DNA of 64,000 bases from Candidatus Nitricoxidireducens bremensis (GTDB taxonomy: Bacteria > Pseudomonadota > Gammaproteobacteria > Burkholderiales > Rhodocyclaceae). Numbering within the stretch: the first letter of the stretch is position 1; every line of letters starts with the position of its first letter. Below, one piece after another: positions 17,802 through 28,827 of the stretch. A program made the translations under genes and the position numbers. Below the pieces are notes generated by a model, which was not told where the DNA came from, searched no databases, and saw nothing but the letters and a program-made list of their open reading frames with translations. The stretch is from positions 62,001 to 126,000 of the forward strand of contig JAOTRT010000003.1 in assembly GCA_030247725.1 (NCBI GenBank). Reading direction: 5' to 3'.

Positions 17802-18548
17802 CTAGTAAAAGTAGGAAATTCCGAAGGTGAGGCGGCGTCCCCGGCTGCTGCCGCTCACGCCGCCGAGGGCGGCATCCAGCAGCACGCCGCGGCCCACCAC
17901 GCGGCCGACGCCGGCCAGCCAGTGGTTGAGCTTCTCGTCGTTGGCACCATGTACGCGGCGCAGCTCGGCACCAAAAGCCCAGCCGGAGTCCAGCCGGCGG
18001 AACCAGTTGATGCCCGCCTCGCGCCCGCCGTGGGGCTCGTTGGGCCGCTTGCGGCTGGAACTGAAGCCGGCCCCGATGTCGCCGAATTCCGTGTCCAGGG
18101 TCATCGATGCGCCGAGGGAATGGTCGTGGTTGCCCTCGCCGCTCTTGCGCGACAGGCCGGTGAAAACCGCCAGGTGGAGCCCACCCTGGGCCGGCAGGGC
18201 ATACTTGAGCAGGGCTTCCCGCGTGTTGCCGCTCTCGGCGCTGCCGTCGGCGAGCCGGGTGCGGGCCAAGCCCTCGACGCCGAGCACCGCGCTGAAGCCC
18301 GCCGGCAGGCCGATGGTCGCCTCCAGGGGCAGGGTCGTCCGCCGCTCGGTGCCGGGCTCGGGCCGCGTTTCCCGATCCACGCCCGCCACCAGATGGCCGT
18401 GCCCCCAATCGACCCGGTCCGCCGGTTCGATGCCGAAGGGCCGGAAGTGCATGTCGTCGGGCCCGCCGGCAAGGGCACCGCCGGCCGCAGCGGCGACAAG
18501 GGCCGCGGCAGCGAGGTGCCGTCGAAGAAAAGCCGCGGGGAATGCCAT
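17802..18548 (-). CDS. Probable outer-membrane beta-barrel protein, unknown function
   Basis: 248 residues with a signal peptide (LAAAALVAAAAGGALA). The rest is made of alternating hydrophobic stretches with many glycines (GFSAVLGVEGLARTRL, GGLHLAVFTGLSRKSG, GWAFGAELRRVHG) and ends in ...LTFGISYFY. The aromatic C-terminus and strand pattern are those of small outer-membrane barrels. No specific family is recognised. It resembles transporters or porin-like proteins annotated only by fold. Confidence 0.6.
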   Translation of the reverse strand: MAFPAAFLRRHLAAAALVAAAAGGALAGGPDDMHFRPFGIEPADRVDWGHGHLVAGVDRETRPEPGTERRTTLPLEATIGLPAGFSAVLGVEGLARTRLADGSAESGNTREALLKYALPAQGGLHLAVFTGLSRKSGEGNHDHSLGASMTLDTEFGDIGAGFSSSRKRPNEPHGGREAGINWFRRLDSGWAFGAELRRVHGANDEKLNHWLAGVGRVVGRGVLLDAALGGVSGSSRGRRLTFGISYFY

Positions 18549-18732
18549 GAAGATCTGCCGCTCCGGAACCAGAACCGGCCCCGAACGGACCGCTATTGCG
18601 GCGTCATTATAGGCGAGCGTCCCCGCGGGCCGCCCGCCCAGGCGCCGAACAGAACGGGAAAAGCCCCCGCACTCCGGGACTGGCGCCCCTTCCTCCGGTC
18701 ATAGACTGGGGCCGTACTCTGGGAGAAACCGC

Positions 18733-19005
18733 TTGGTCGTCATCAACAGCCACCGCACCACCGCCATCGTCGTGAAGAACAGCCACGGCAGGGTGACCCT
18801 CGTGCCGATGTGCAGCGGACGCCTGTCGGCCCGGACCCTGGCCTTCGGCGAGTTCCGCGCCGAGTGGCAGGAGACCGACTACGCGCTGCCGCGCGCCCTG
18901 GACAGCTTCCTGCGCCACGCCGCCGAGCAGGGCGCCACGGCGGCGGCCCTGCGCGGCCTCGAACGCCTGCAGACCCGCGACGCCTACGTTCCCAGCCTGT
19001 TCTAG
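18733..19005 (+). CDS. Small hypothetical protein
   Basis: 90 residues, cytoplasmic, no recognised domain. Codon choice (G or C at almost every third position) supports a real gene. It opens with VVINSHRTTAIVVKNSHGRVTLVPM, in which NSH occurs twice about 10 residues apart, and ends in a helical part (ALPRALDSFLRHAAEQGATAAAL). The start codon appears to be TTG at 18733, with GGGAG about eight bases before it. It converges with the btuF-like gene. Confidence 0.55.
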   Translation: MVVINSHRTTAIVVKNSHGRVTLVPMCSGRLSARTLAFGEFRAEWQETDYALPRALDSFLRHAAEQGATAAALRGLERLQTRDAYVPSLF

Positions 19006-19025
19006 GCCCGGCGGCCGGCCACCGC

Positions 19026-19913
19026 TCACTTCCTGCCGGACTTGGCGCGGGCGCTTTCCAGGTGCTGGCAGAGCTTTTCCGTGCCGTCCAGGATGCGCGG
19101 CGTGTGGCGCTGGATCAGCTCGGGCGGGATGAAGTAGAGATCATCGCGGCCCACCGCCGCCAGGCTCGGCCAGCGCCGCCAGTCGTCGAGCCATTCGGGG
19201 CGCGCCTCGCCCATGCCGCTGGCGACGATGACGTCCGGGTTGGCGGCGATCACCGCTTCCGCCGTCACCGTCGGCGCCAGGGTGGGCAGGTCGGCGAAGA
19301 CGTTCTCGCCGCCGCAGACGCGCATGGCGTCGCTGATGATCTGCTTGCCGTTCACCGTCATCAGGGGCTGCTTCCATATCTGGTAGAAGACCCGCAGCTT
19401 CGGCCGCGCCGAGTAGCGCGCCACCAGTTGCCCCAGACGCTCGCGGAAGTTCGCCGCCGCCGCCGCCGCCTCCTTCTCGGTACCGGCGAGGCGGCCGATG
19501 CGCTCCACGGAACCGGCGATGTCCTCGATGCGGTTGGGCTGGGTCAGGTAGACCTTGATGCCGAGCCCCCGCAGCTTGGCGACGGCCGCCGCCGCGTTGC
19601 CGCTTTCCCAGCCCACGACCACGTCGGGTTTGAGGGCCGCCACCGCCTCCAGGTCGATGCGCGAGTAGCCGCCGATGCGGGGAATGGACTTGGCGGCCGG
19701 CGGGTAGTCGCTGTAGTCGGTGGTGCCGACGACGTAGCCGCCGGCACCGGCGGCAAACAGCATCTCGGTGACGTGGGGGGCGAGGCTGACGATGCGGCGG
19801 GCGGGCGCCGGCAGGCGCAGTTCGGCGCCGGTCTCGTCGCGCACGACAAGCTCGGCGCGGGCGCCGGCGACGGACAGCAAAGCCAGCAGGATTGCGATAT
19901 TCAAACGTTTCAT
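19026..19913 (-). CDS. btuF: Second corrinoid-binding protein (BtuF-like)
   Basis: 295 residues. A signal peptide (LNIAILLALLSVAGARA) is followed by the classic BtuF/class III binding-protein pattern: RRIVSLAPHVTEMLFAAGAGGYVVGTTDYSDYP, IGGYSRIDLEAVAALKPDVVVGWESGN, and DDLYFIPPELIQRHTPRILDG (landmarks). It should bind cobalamin in the periplasm. It stands alone, 3 kb beyond the cobalamin operon, without its own permease, so it probably feeds the same BtuCD. It is divergent from the sensor-domain gene at 19950 with only 36 bases between the starts. Confidence 0.83.
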   Translation of the reverse strand: MKRLNIAILLALLSVAGARAELVVRDETGAELRLPAPARRIVSLAPHVTEMLFAAGAGGYVVGTTDYSDYPPAAKSIPRIGGYSRIDLEAVAALKPDVVVGWESGNAAAAVAKLRGLGIKVYLTQPNRIEDIAGSVERIGRLAGTEKEAAAAAANFRERLGQLVARYSARPKLRVFYQIWKQPLMTVNGKQIISDAMRVCGGENVFADLPTLAPTVTAEAVIAANPDVIVASGMGEARPEWLDDWRRWPSLAAVGRDDLYFIPPELIQRHTPRILDGTEKLCQHLESARAKSGRK

Positions 19914-19949
19914 GTCTCGGCGGGAACCTTTCGTTTAAGCTCGCGCATC

Positions 19950-20906
19950 ATGCCAGAAGCCAAGCCTTCCCTGCAGGAGAGCGTCGCCCGCCAGCGCGCC
20001 GAACTCAAGCAGGCCCTCGATGCGCCGCTGCAGCTGGCGGCCGAAGCCTGCCGCACCACCTGGGGCGACCGGGCACGACTGAACGGCGCCCTGGCCCGGG
20101 TCTTCCCCCGGGTGCCCTACTGCCGCTACCTCTACGCCCTCGGCACCGACGGCATCCAGATCTCCGACAACGTCGGCGCCGAGGGTCCGGTCGCAGCGGA
20201 CTTCGGCCGCGACCGCTCCCACCGCCCCTACATGCGCGGGGCCGTGCCGGCCGCGGGCTTCCTGCTCTCGCGCTCCTACATCGGCCTGCGCGAACGGCGG
20301 CCGGCCATCACGGCCATTCAGCTCGTGCGCGACGACGCCGGCCGCGCCCTGGGCTTCGTCGGCGCCGACTTCTATCTCCACGACCTGCCGCTGACGCGGG
20401 AAAGCTTCGAGGAGCCGCGCCAATGGAAGCAGATGCGCGGCGACCCGTCGATCCGCAGCGGCGTCTTCCAGCAGGCGCGCACCGAGAGCGACATGGACCG
20501 CAACCTGGACACCGTGCTCAGCGTGGTGGAGGAGTTGATGGTGGACCACGGCGTGCACCACGTCATGCTGCACTTCTCCAGCAGCCGCGCCGTCTATTGG
20601 CGGGTGGACGATCCCTTCCGCTACCACCTGTTCGACATCCGCACGCTGACCAATCCGGACATCTGCATGGCCTTCTGCCGGCAGCCCTATCCGGCCGACG
20701 CCCTGGTGCCGAAGGAGCGCATCCGCGCCATCCTCGACGGCATGCGCAACCTGCGCTTCGTGGACGAGACCTTCTACCTGCGCACGGGAACCCTGAACAT
20801 CTTCAACGGCATCGTCGGCCTCACCTTCTCCTGCGACGGCTCCCACTACCTGCCCTGGGACGAGTTCCTGAAGATGGACGTGGCGTTCTGGATTGGGACG
20901 GCTTAG
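19950..20906 (+). CDS. Cache (PDC-like) sensor-domain protein without output domain
   Basis: 318 residues. The first part reads like an extracellular Cache/PDC ligand-binding domain (PYCRYLYALGTDGIQISDNV, GRDRSHRPYMRGAVPAAGFLLSRSYIG, AIQLVRDDAGRALGFVGADFYLHDLPL as landmarks). There is no membrane helix, signal peptide or attached signalling domain. The second half (VLSVVEELMVDHGVHHVMLHFSSSRAVYWRVDDP) is unassigned. Cache domains normally sense small molecules outside the cell, so a soluble stand-alone version is odd. It may be a cytosolic ligand binder or partner of another regulator. Confidence 0.65.
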   Translation: MPEAKPSLQESVARQRAELKQALDAPLQLAAEACRTTWGDRARLNGALARVFPRVPYCRYLYALGTDGIQISDNVGAEGPVAADFGRDRSHRPYMRGAVPAAGFLLSRSYIGLRERRPAITAIQLVRDDAGRALGFVGADFYLHDLPLTRESFEEPRQWKQMRGDPSIRSGVFQQARTESDMDRNLDTVLSVVEELMVDHGVHHVMLHFSSSRAVYWRVDDPFRYHLFDIRTLTNPDICMAFCRQPYPADALVPKERIRAILDGMRNLRFVDETFYLRTGTLNIFNGIVGLTFSCDGSHYLPWDEFLKMDVAFWIGTA

Positions 20907-20947
20907 AAGCGTCGTGCTTGTGCCCTGGCAGGGGAGCGCCAAGGGCG

Positions 20948-21122
20948 ACGGCTACCCGCCACCCTTGGTTGAATCTGTGGGTGCGTTCCTATGCTCAAAC
21001 CCGGCACGACGCTTCCCCGACGGGGTGGTGGGGTGCCCTGCTCCGCGTAAGTAAAGAAGGAGGAGCCGGCCCCAGGCCGGCGACGGGTGACATGGAGCGG
21101 GGCAGGGCACCCCGCCGCCCCG
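20948..21122. repeat. Dispersed palindromic repeat, copy B
   Basis: This is the second copy of the element at 6798-6967. The core 21027-21115 runs from GGTGGGGTGCCCTGCTCC through GTAAGTAAAGAAGGAGGAGC to GGGGCAGGGCACCCC, with inverted termini. The lead-in (TACCCGCCACCCTTGG) is shared too. It fills the space between the sensor gene and the carbonic anhydrase gene. Confidence 0.75.
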
Positions 21123-21166
21123 TTCGCGCTCCAACCCCCTGAACGTCGAACGCCTTACATCCCCGC

Positions 21167-22687
21167 TTACCGCGTCTCCTTGATCAAGCGCTCGAAAGTC
21201 GGCTGGATGGGCCGGGCGTTATTCGGATAGAGGCGCGAGAAGATCGACACCTGCTGCTGGGACACCTCGATGTGCTGCTTGAACACCATCCAGAGCACGT
21301 CCTCCGTGCACGGCGGGGTCGTCAGGGAACCCATGTAGGTGTAGTAGGCGCGGGCCTCGGGCAGGATGTGATTCATGTTGATGATGGTCGAGGGTTCGAT
21401 GCTCTGGCCCCGTTCCAGCGGCATGCTGTTCCACAGGGCCTGGATCAGCGGGTGCTCGCTGCCCTTCTTCATCAGCACGGCGATCACGGCGAGCTTGCCG
21501 TTGTCGTCCTTGTGCACCAGGTGGGCCACCATGTCGAAGCTGCGGCCGTTCACGCGTTCCTCGGCGGGGCGATGGAAATGGAACTGGATCAACTGGAATT
21601 CCCGCTCCATGACCTTGATGCTGTTGCCCTCGCCCACGTCCACCTGGATGGTGTGGCCGTTGTCGGTGATGCGGAACTGGGTCGGCTTGTAGTTGAACTG
21701 GATCGACTCCAGGTCCACCTTGATGCCGTCGCGGATGTCGATGGGCGACTGGCGGCGGCCCATGCCGCAGGTGGCGTACTCGGCCTTCAGCTTGCTCCAG
21801 TTGGCCGGGGCGCCTTCGCCCTGGTAGTCCCAGTGGATGTGCTGGTACTGGTGGGCCGGGTCTTCCTTCTTCTTCGGCGCGGCCTTGCGGGGGCCGGAGG
21901 TGGCGTACATGCGCTCCAGTTCCTGGCGGCTGACGGCCGGGCGCTCGACGGGGCGCTCCACCGCCGCGGGCTTGGCTACCGGCCTGGCTTCCAGCGGCTT
22001 GGCAGCAGCCGGCGCGGTGACCGGCGGCGCCGGGGGCGGCGGCGTGGCGCCCTTGTAGGGGTCTTCCAGCTGGGACTTGTCGATCTTGGGCAGTTCGATG
22101 AAGCGGGGCCGCTCGGCCGGTTTCCCTTCCGGCGCCGGGGCGGCGTCGGCCACCTGGACGGCCTTGGCCTTGCCGTTGCCCTTGGCCGTGCGCATGTCGG
22201 CGAACATCACCTGGCCCTTGGCTTCGGCGGGCTTGGCGGGGGCCAGCCGGGCGACCGCATCGACGATCTTCTGGGCATCGCCGACGGTGCGCGGCTTGCA
22301 GGCCTCGGTCAGCAGGCGGTCGTCCACGCTGTTGGTGGCCGCCGGCAACTCCAGGGGCTTATCCACCAGTTCCTCGCGCACCTTCTGGTGGTCGCGCCGG
22401 TAGATGCGCTTGAGGGTGGCGAAGCTGTGCTTTTCGCAATCGTAGCGGTTGAGCGCCTCGATGGCCGTGTAGCGCATGCCGTATTCGTCCACCAGGTCCC
22501 GCTCGAAGGCGAGCCGGCTCCAGGCCGTGGTGCGGCCGTCGGCCTGCCGCGCGATGCGGGCCTTGTCGATTTCTATCGGGTCTCCCTTGCCTTTGCCGTT
22601 GGCGACGGGTTCCCATTTGGCCGCCGCGGTGGCGGTCCCCAGTGCCGCCAGGAGGGCGAGCAATATCCTTTTCTGCGACGGACGCAT
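21167..22687 (-). CDS. Alpha-carbonic anhydrase with extra N-terminal region
   Basis: 506 residues. A signal peptide ([17 protein letters not shown]) is followed by about 100 residues similar in style to CNP1/surface-adhesin-E domains ([39 protein letters not shown]). Then comes a Pro/Ala/Lys-rich linker to about residue 290. The C-terminal alpha-carbonic anhydrase domain has [11 protein letters not shown], zinc ligands in [13 protein letters not shown] (about 370-378) and MVAHLVH (about 385-391), and [14 protein letters not shown]. It hydrates CO2 in the periplasm. Typical bacterial alpha enzymes are about 250 residues, so the N-terminal half is an addition. ATG at 22687 begins the signal peptide; the open frame upstream is not convincing. 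Confidence 0.88.
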   Translation of the reverse strand: MRPSQKRILLALLAALGTATAAAKWEPVANGKGKGDPIEIDKARIARQADGRTTAWSRLAFERDLVDEYGMRYTAIEALNRYDCEKHSFATLKRIYRRDHQKVREELVDKPLELPAATNSVDDRLLTEACKPRTVGDAQKIVDAVARLAPAKPAEAKGQVMFADMRTAKGNGKAKAVQVADAAPAPEGKPAERPRFIELPKIDKSQLEDPYKGATPPPPAPPVTAPAAAKPLEARPVAKPAAVERPVERPAVSRQELERMYATSGPRKAAPKKKEDPAHQYQHIHWDYQGEGAPANWSKLKAEYATCGMGRRQSPIDIRDGIKVDLESIQFNYKPTQFRITDNGHTIQVDVGEGNSIKVMEREFQLIQFHFHRPAEERVNGRSFDMVAHLVHKDDNGKLAVIAVLMKKGSEHPLIQALWNSMPLERGQSIEPSTIINMNHILPEARAYYTYMGSLTTPPCTEDVLWMVFKQHIEVSQQQVSIFSRLYPNNARPIQPTFERLIKETR

Positions 22688-22844
22688 GGTCTTCCCCTTC
22701 TTGCTATAGGTGGCGCGTGCCTTTTTCGAGGTTCTCGAAATAACGGCGGCCGGCCCTCCGACTTTAGGCAATTTCCTCGGGATGGCTCCCGGCCGGAATA
22801 GGCTTGCTGCCGTCCGGGTTGCATTGGCGGCGCCTTTCCAGTAG

Positions 22845-24848
<2,004 letters not shown>

Positions 24849-24859
24849 GGGGGATGGGG

Positions 24860-25303
24860 ATGCGTGCCGGGATCGTCTTTCCGCTGTGCCTGATGTTCCT
24901 GGCCGCCGGTGCCGCGGCCCAGGCCTACAAATGGACCGACGCCCAGGGCAAGGTCCATTTCTCGGATTCGCCGCCGCCGGACCGCAAGGCCGACAAGCTC
25001 AGCATCAAGCCCGCGGTGCCGGAGAACCCGGAGGCCGTGGCCCGCAGCCGCGACTGGAAGTCCCAACTGGAGGAATCGCGGGTGCGCCAGCACCAGGAGC
25101 AGAAGCGCGAGGCCGCCGAACAGAACAAGCGCCAGGCAGCCGAGAACCGCTGCCAGTCGGCGCGCCGCAGTCTCGACACCCTCAAGCGCGAGCGCCCCGT
25201 CTATCGCTTCAACAAGGACGGCCAGAAGGAGTATCTGGAGGACAAGGACCGGGCGGCCGAGGTCCAGCGGGCCCAGGACCGGGTGGACGCCAATTGCCGC
25301 TGA
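24860..25303 (+). CDS. DUF4124-domain secreted protein
   Basis: 147 residues with a signal peptide ([17 protein letters not shown]) and an N-terminal DUF4124 domain ([19 protein letters not shown]), followed by a charged helical segment rich in Gln, Arg and Glu. Such proteins are common in Betaproteobacteria; their role is unknown. Two start codons are possible (24854 and 24860); the second has a better spaced GAGGGGG. The gene begins only 11 bases after thiC, so it probably shares its transcript. Confidence 0.78.
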   Translation: MRAGIVFPLCLMFLAAGAAAQAYKWTDAQGKVHFSDSPPPDRKADKLSIKPAVPENPEAVARSRDWKSQLEESRVRQHQEQKREAAEQNKRQAAENRCQSARRSLDTLKRERPVYRFNKDGQKEYLEDKDRAAEVQRAQDRVDANCR

Positions 25304-25328
25304 GCCGCTTCGCAGCGGCCCGTCTTCC

Positions 25329-25583
25329 ATGACGCCCAGCCCTCCCACCTGCCGCCCCGGCTGCGGCGCCTGCTGCATCGCACCCTCCATCAGCACCCTG
25401 GACAAGCCGGCGGACCAGCCCTGCCGGCACCTGACGCCGGACCTGCGTTGCGGAATCTTCGGTCAGGCCGGGCGGCCGGCCTGCTGCGCCGGCCTGCAGC
25501 CTTCGCTGGAGATGTGCGGGGAAACCCGGGAACAGGCCCTGGCCTGGCTGGCCGACCTGGAGCGGCGCACCGCTACAGCATGA
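25329..25583 (+). CDS. YkgJ-family cysteine cluster protein
   Basis: 84 residues with nine cysteines in the CxxxCxxCC plus CC arrangement ([13 protein letters not shown], then CRHL, CGIF, CCAGL, CGET). The YkgJ family is predicted to bind a metal or iron-sulfur cluster; its function is not known. Its last 11 bases overlap the end of the HD-GYP gene on the other strand. Confidence 0.82.
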   Translation: MTPSPPTCRPGCGACCIAPSISTLDKPADQPCRHLTPDLRCGIFGQAGRPACCAGLQPSLEMCGETREQALAWLADLERRTATA

Positions 25584-26790
25584 AGCGGCTGGCGTCGATG
25601 CCCCACTTCTCCGGCGTGGCATGGCCGACGATCTTGTCGGCGCCGCCCTGGCCCATGGGCTTGGCCAGGTCCACCGGGACCGGCGGGATGTACTGCCCGC
25701 GCCTGCTGTCGTAGAACACCTTCACGAGGGGCTGCAGCAGGCTGGCCTCCGATTGTTCCAGCACGATGCCGATGCGGCCGGACTCCAGCTCCACCATGGT
25801 CCCGACCGGATAGATGCCGATGGCGCGCACGAACTGCTGCACCAGTACCGGATCGAAGTGGAACTTGCTCCATTCGAATATCTTGCGCAGGGCCTCGTGG
25901 GGGGCCAGGCCCGTGTGATAGACGCGGTTCGAGGTGATGGCGTCGTACACGTCGCAGATCGCCGCCATGCGGCCCATGAGGGAAATCTCCTCGCCCTTGA
26001 GCCCCTGGGCGTAGCCGGAACCGTCGTGGCGTTCGTGGTGCTCGTGGGCGACCTGGATCGAAATCTCGCTGATACCCGGCGTCACGTCGAGGATTTTCTT
26101 GCTCTCGACAACATGGTTCTTCATGAGCAGAAATTCCGCGTCGGTGAAACGCCCCGGCTTGTTGAGAATCTCGTCCGGAATCTTCACCTTGCCGATGTCG
26201 TGCAACAGGCCGCCGACACCGGCCAAGTGGATGGTCTCGTGATCCAACCCCGCGGCGCGGCAGAAGGCCACCAGCAGCGCGCAGACGGAAACCGAGTGCT
26301 GGAAGGTGTAGTCGTCCTTGCTCTTGACGCGGCACAGGGAGAGCAGCGCCCCGGAATTGCGCAGGATGGACTCGGTGAGGCGTTCCACCACCGGCTCCAC
26401 CGCCTCCACCTGGACCTGCTTGCCGAGGCGGATGTCGTTCATGATGTTGTGGATGATCTTGTTGGCCTCGCCCTGCACCTTCTGGGCGCGGCCCATTTCC
26501 TCGGCGATGGGAATCTTCTTCCGGGGCGCCTCCTCGGCGGCGACGCGGAACAACTCGGCCTCGATCTCCTTGCGTACCTCGTGCTCGGTGGGCGCGTCCG
26601 CCACGTCGAGGCCCTTGGTCGGATCGATATAGACGGCGCGGATGCCCGAGGCGGCGATCTTGCGGATGGTCGCCTCGTCGTCCACGGCGAACTGGTTGCG
26701 CACGAAGGGGTGCTCCATCCAGTCGGCCCCCAGGTCGGCGATGTACATGCCGGGCCGCAGCTGTTCGATGGTGATCTTCTTGTTGGGCAT
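25573..26790 (-). CDS. HD-GYP domain phosphodiesterase with DUF3391
   Basis: 405 residues. The N-terminal DUF3391-type region ([22 protein letters not shown]) is followed by the HD-GYP domain with HDIGK (His-Asp 197-198) and [14 protein letters not shown] (251-264). Family members hydrolyse cyclic di-GMP. All metal-binding His/Asp residues appear present, but the conserved proline of GYP is alanine here (Ala261). No membrane segment, so cytosolic. It would lower c-di-GMP and so affect biofilm and motility; the large adhesin locus at 53-61 kb is a possible target, which is speculation. Confidence 0.88.
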   Translation of the reverse strand: MPNKKITIEQLRPGMYIADLGADWMEHPFVRNQFAVDDEATIRKIAASGIRAVYIDPTKGLDVADAPTEHEVRKEIEAELFRVAAEEAPRKKIPIAEEMGRAQKVQGEANKIIHNIMNDIRLGKQVQVEAVEPVVERLTESILRNSGALLSLCRVKSKDDYTFQHSVSVCALLVAFCRAAGLDHETIHLAGVGGLLHDIGKVKIPDEILNKPGRFTDAEFLLMKNHVVESKKILDVTPGISEISIQVAHEHHERHDGSGYAQGLKGEEISLMGRMAAICDVYDAITSNRVYHTGLAPHEALRKIFEWSKFHFDPVLVQQFVRAIGIYPVGTMVELESGRIGIVLEQSEASLLQPLVKVFYDSRRGQYIPPVPVDLAKPMGQGGADKIVGHATPEKWGIDASRFML

Positions 26791-26883
26791 GGCTGTCTCA
26801 GGCCGCCGCGGCCGGGCCGAGCCGGGATGCAGGGGGAACCCCCATGCTAAACTCGCCCACCGATTTTTCGTACCGTTCCATAT

Positions 26884-27708
26884 ATGGATTTCCTGCCCCT
26901 GCTGCACGCGCTGATTCTGGGCATCGTCGAGGGGTTGACGGAGTTTCTGCCGGTTTCCAGCACCGGCCATCTGATACTCGCCGGCGACTTGCTCGATTTT
27001 AACGACGAAAGAGGCAAGCTGTTCGAAATCGTCATCCAGTCCGGCGCCATCCTGGCGGTCTGCTGGGAATATCGAGCGCGGATCGGTGAGGTTGTGCGAG
27101 GATTGCCGCGGAACCGCCAGGCCCAGCGCTTCGTCATCAACCTGTTCGTCGCCTTCCTGCCCCTGGCCGTCCTCGGCCTGCTGTTCCACAAGCCCATCAA
27201 GGCCCACCTGTTCCAGCCCGTGCCCGTGGCCCTCGCCTTCATCGTCGGCGGCTTCGTCATCCTCTGGGCGGAAAAGCGGCAGCACCGCATCCGCATCGAA
27301 TCGGTGGAAGAGCTCGACGTCATCGACGCCCTCAAGCTGGGCCTCGCCCAGGCCTGCGCCCTGATCCCCGGCACCTCCCGCTCCGGCGCCACCATCATCG
27401 GCGGCCTGTTCTTCGGCCTTTCGCGCAAGGCGGCCACCGAGTTCTCCTTCTTCCTCGCCATCCCCACCCTGTTCGTCGCCACCGCCTACCAGCTCTGGAA
27501 GGAGCGGGCGTTGCTGAGCGTGGACGACCTGGGCATGTGGGCGGTGGGCTTCGTCTCGGCCTTCGCCTCGGCGTTCCTTTGCGTGCGCTGGCTGCTACGC
27601 TACATCAGCAGCCACGACTTCACGATCTTCGCCTGGTACCGCATCGCCTTCGGCATCGTCGTGCTCGCCACCGCCCATTACGGGCTCGTGGACTGGACCC
27701 AGCCGTGA
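26884..27708 (+). CDS. uppP: Undecaprenyl-diphosphatase
   Basis: 274 residues, about eight membrane helices, with the UppP/BacA signatures [20 protein letters not shown] (residues 13-32) and [12 protein letters not shown]. It recycles undecaprenyl pyrophosphate to the monophosphate carrier for peptidoglycan and O-antigen synthesis and gives bacitracin tolerance. Its stop overlaps the GTG start of the esterase gene. Confidence 0.95.
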   Translation: MDFLPLLHALILGIVEGLTEFLPVSSTGHLILAGDLLDFNDERGKLFEIVIQSGAILAVCWEYRARIGEVVRGLPRNRQAQRFVINLFVAFLPLAVLGLLFHKPIKAHLFQPVPVALAFIVGGFVILWAEKRQHRIRIESVEELDVIDALKLGLAQACALIPGTSRSGATIIGGLFFGLSRKAATEFSFFLAIPTLFVATAYQLWKERALLSVDDLGMWAVGFVSAFASAFLCVRWLLRYISSHDFTIFAWYRIAFGIVVLATAHYGLVDWTQP

Positions 27709-28280
27709 GCGACACCCTGCTCTACCTGCACGGCTTCACCAGCGGCCCCCAGTCCCGCAAGGCCCAGGCCCTCAAGGAACGCATGGCGGCAACCGGCCGC
27801 GGCGACGCCTTCGTCTGCCCCCAGCTGCCGCCCTCGCCGGCGGCGGCCATCGCCCTGGCGGAGGAAATCATCGCCGCCCGCCCGGGTCCCCTGGCCCTCG
27901 TCGGCTCGTCCCTCGGCGGCTACTACGCCACCCACCTGGCCGAACGCCACGGCTGCCGCGCGGTACTGGTGAATCCCGCCGTCGTCGCCCACATCCAGCT
28001 CGCCGACTATGTGGGGCCCCACCGCAACCTCTACAGCGGCGAGGAATTCGAGTTCACGCCGGCCCACATCGAAGAACTGCGCGCCATCGAGGTGCCGGCG
28101 CTGTCCCGCCCGGAGAACTTCTGGGTGCTGCTGGAAACCGGCGACGAGACCCTCGACTACCGCCAGGCCGTCGCCCGCTATCGCGGCGCCCGCCAGACGG
28201 TGCTGGCCGGCGGCGACCACAGCTTCACGCGCTGGGATGCCTGTCTCGATGCGGTGATCGATTTCGCCTTCGAAGGCTGA
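27705..28280 (+). CDS. YqiA/YcfP-family alpha/beta-hydrolase
   Basis: 191 residues. [17 protein letters not shown] supplies the oxyanion region, and the nucleophile elbow is [10 protein letters not shown] (serine at about residue 67). The acid ([10 protein letters not shown]) and base (GGDHSFTRW) follow. This is the YqiA/YcfP esterase family, with short-chain esterase activity in vitro. Starts at GTG overlapping the uppP stop (GTGA). Confidence 0.87.
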   Translation: MSDTLLYLHGFTSGPQSRKAQALKERMAATGRGDAFVCPQLPPSPAAAIALAEEIIAARPGPLALVGSSLGGYYATHLAERHGCRAVLVNPAVVAHIQLADYVGPHRNLYSGEEFEFTPAHIEELRAIEVPALSRPENFWVLLETGDETLDYRQAVARYRGARQTVLAGGDHSFTRWDACLDAVIDFAFEG

Positions 28281-28311
28281 TTCCGCGGCCGGGTCCGGTC
28301 GGCACTTCCTT

Positions 28312-28731
28312 TCAGTTCTCCGCCAGCTCGTCCTTGCCGGGCACCGTGAAGATACCCTCGATGCGCACCAGCTCGTCCCGGTGCAACCGCGCCAGGGTCT
28401 CCACCGTTCGCGCCCCCTTGCGGGTCAGGTGGATCTCCACCTCGCGGCCGTCCGCCCGGCCCGGCCGGCGCTCCACCAGCCCCAGGTTCTCGCAACGGGT
28501 CACCAGGGCCACCACGCCGTGGTGCTTGGCCTGCAGCCGTTCCGCCAGCTCGGTGATCGTCGCCCACTCGCGCCCGGCGAAACCGCGGATGTGCAGCATC
28601 AACAGGTACTGCAGATTGGTGATGCCGCGCCGGCGCGTGATCTGCTCGCTCCAGTGCTGGAAGCGCCGCAACTGGTAGCGAAAGTCCGACAGGGTCGCAA
28701 AGTCCTTCTTGGCGAGTGGTTTTTCCTGCAT
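28312..28731 (-). CDS. MarR-family transcriptional regulator
   Basis: 139 residues with a winged helix-turn-helix of MarR type: NLQYLLMLHIRGF, ATITELAERLQAKHHGVVALVTRCENLGLVERRPG (landmarks) and a DGREVEIHLTRKG wing. Divergent from the DsrC-like gene, with an inverted repeat in the shared promoter region that is a good operator candidate, so it probably represses both. One cysteine (in TRCENLG) could sense oxidants or sulfur species. Confidence 0.85.
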   Translation of the reverse strand: MQEKPLAKKDFATLSDFRYQLRRFQHWSEQITRRRGITNLQYLLMLHIRGFAGREWATITELAERLQAKHHGVVALVTRCENLGLVERRPGRADGREVEIHLTRKGARTVETLARLHRDELVRIEGIFTVPGKDELAEN

Positions 28732-28782
28732 GGAGTACCCCAAAGGAGTGAGTTGACAGCAGCGCACGGCCGGGCAAAGAAT

Positions 28783-28795
28783 ATCACGCCGTGAT
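28783..28795. promoter_or_regulatory. Candidate MarR operator palindrome
   Basis: ATCACG-C-CGTGAT is a perfect 13-base palindrome, extended imperfectly by GAAT and AATTC on the sides. It lies between the divergent marR and dsrC-like start codons. A TTGACA hexamer at 28754-28759 could be a -35 reading toward the dsrC-like gene. Confidence 0.55.
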
Positions 28796-28827
28796 GTAAT
28801 TCTTCAGCGACCCGCAAGGAGGAGACA

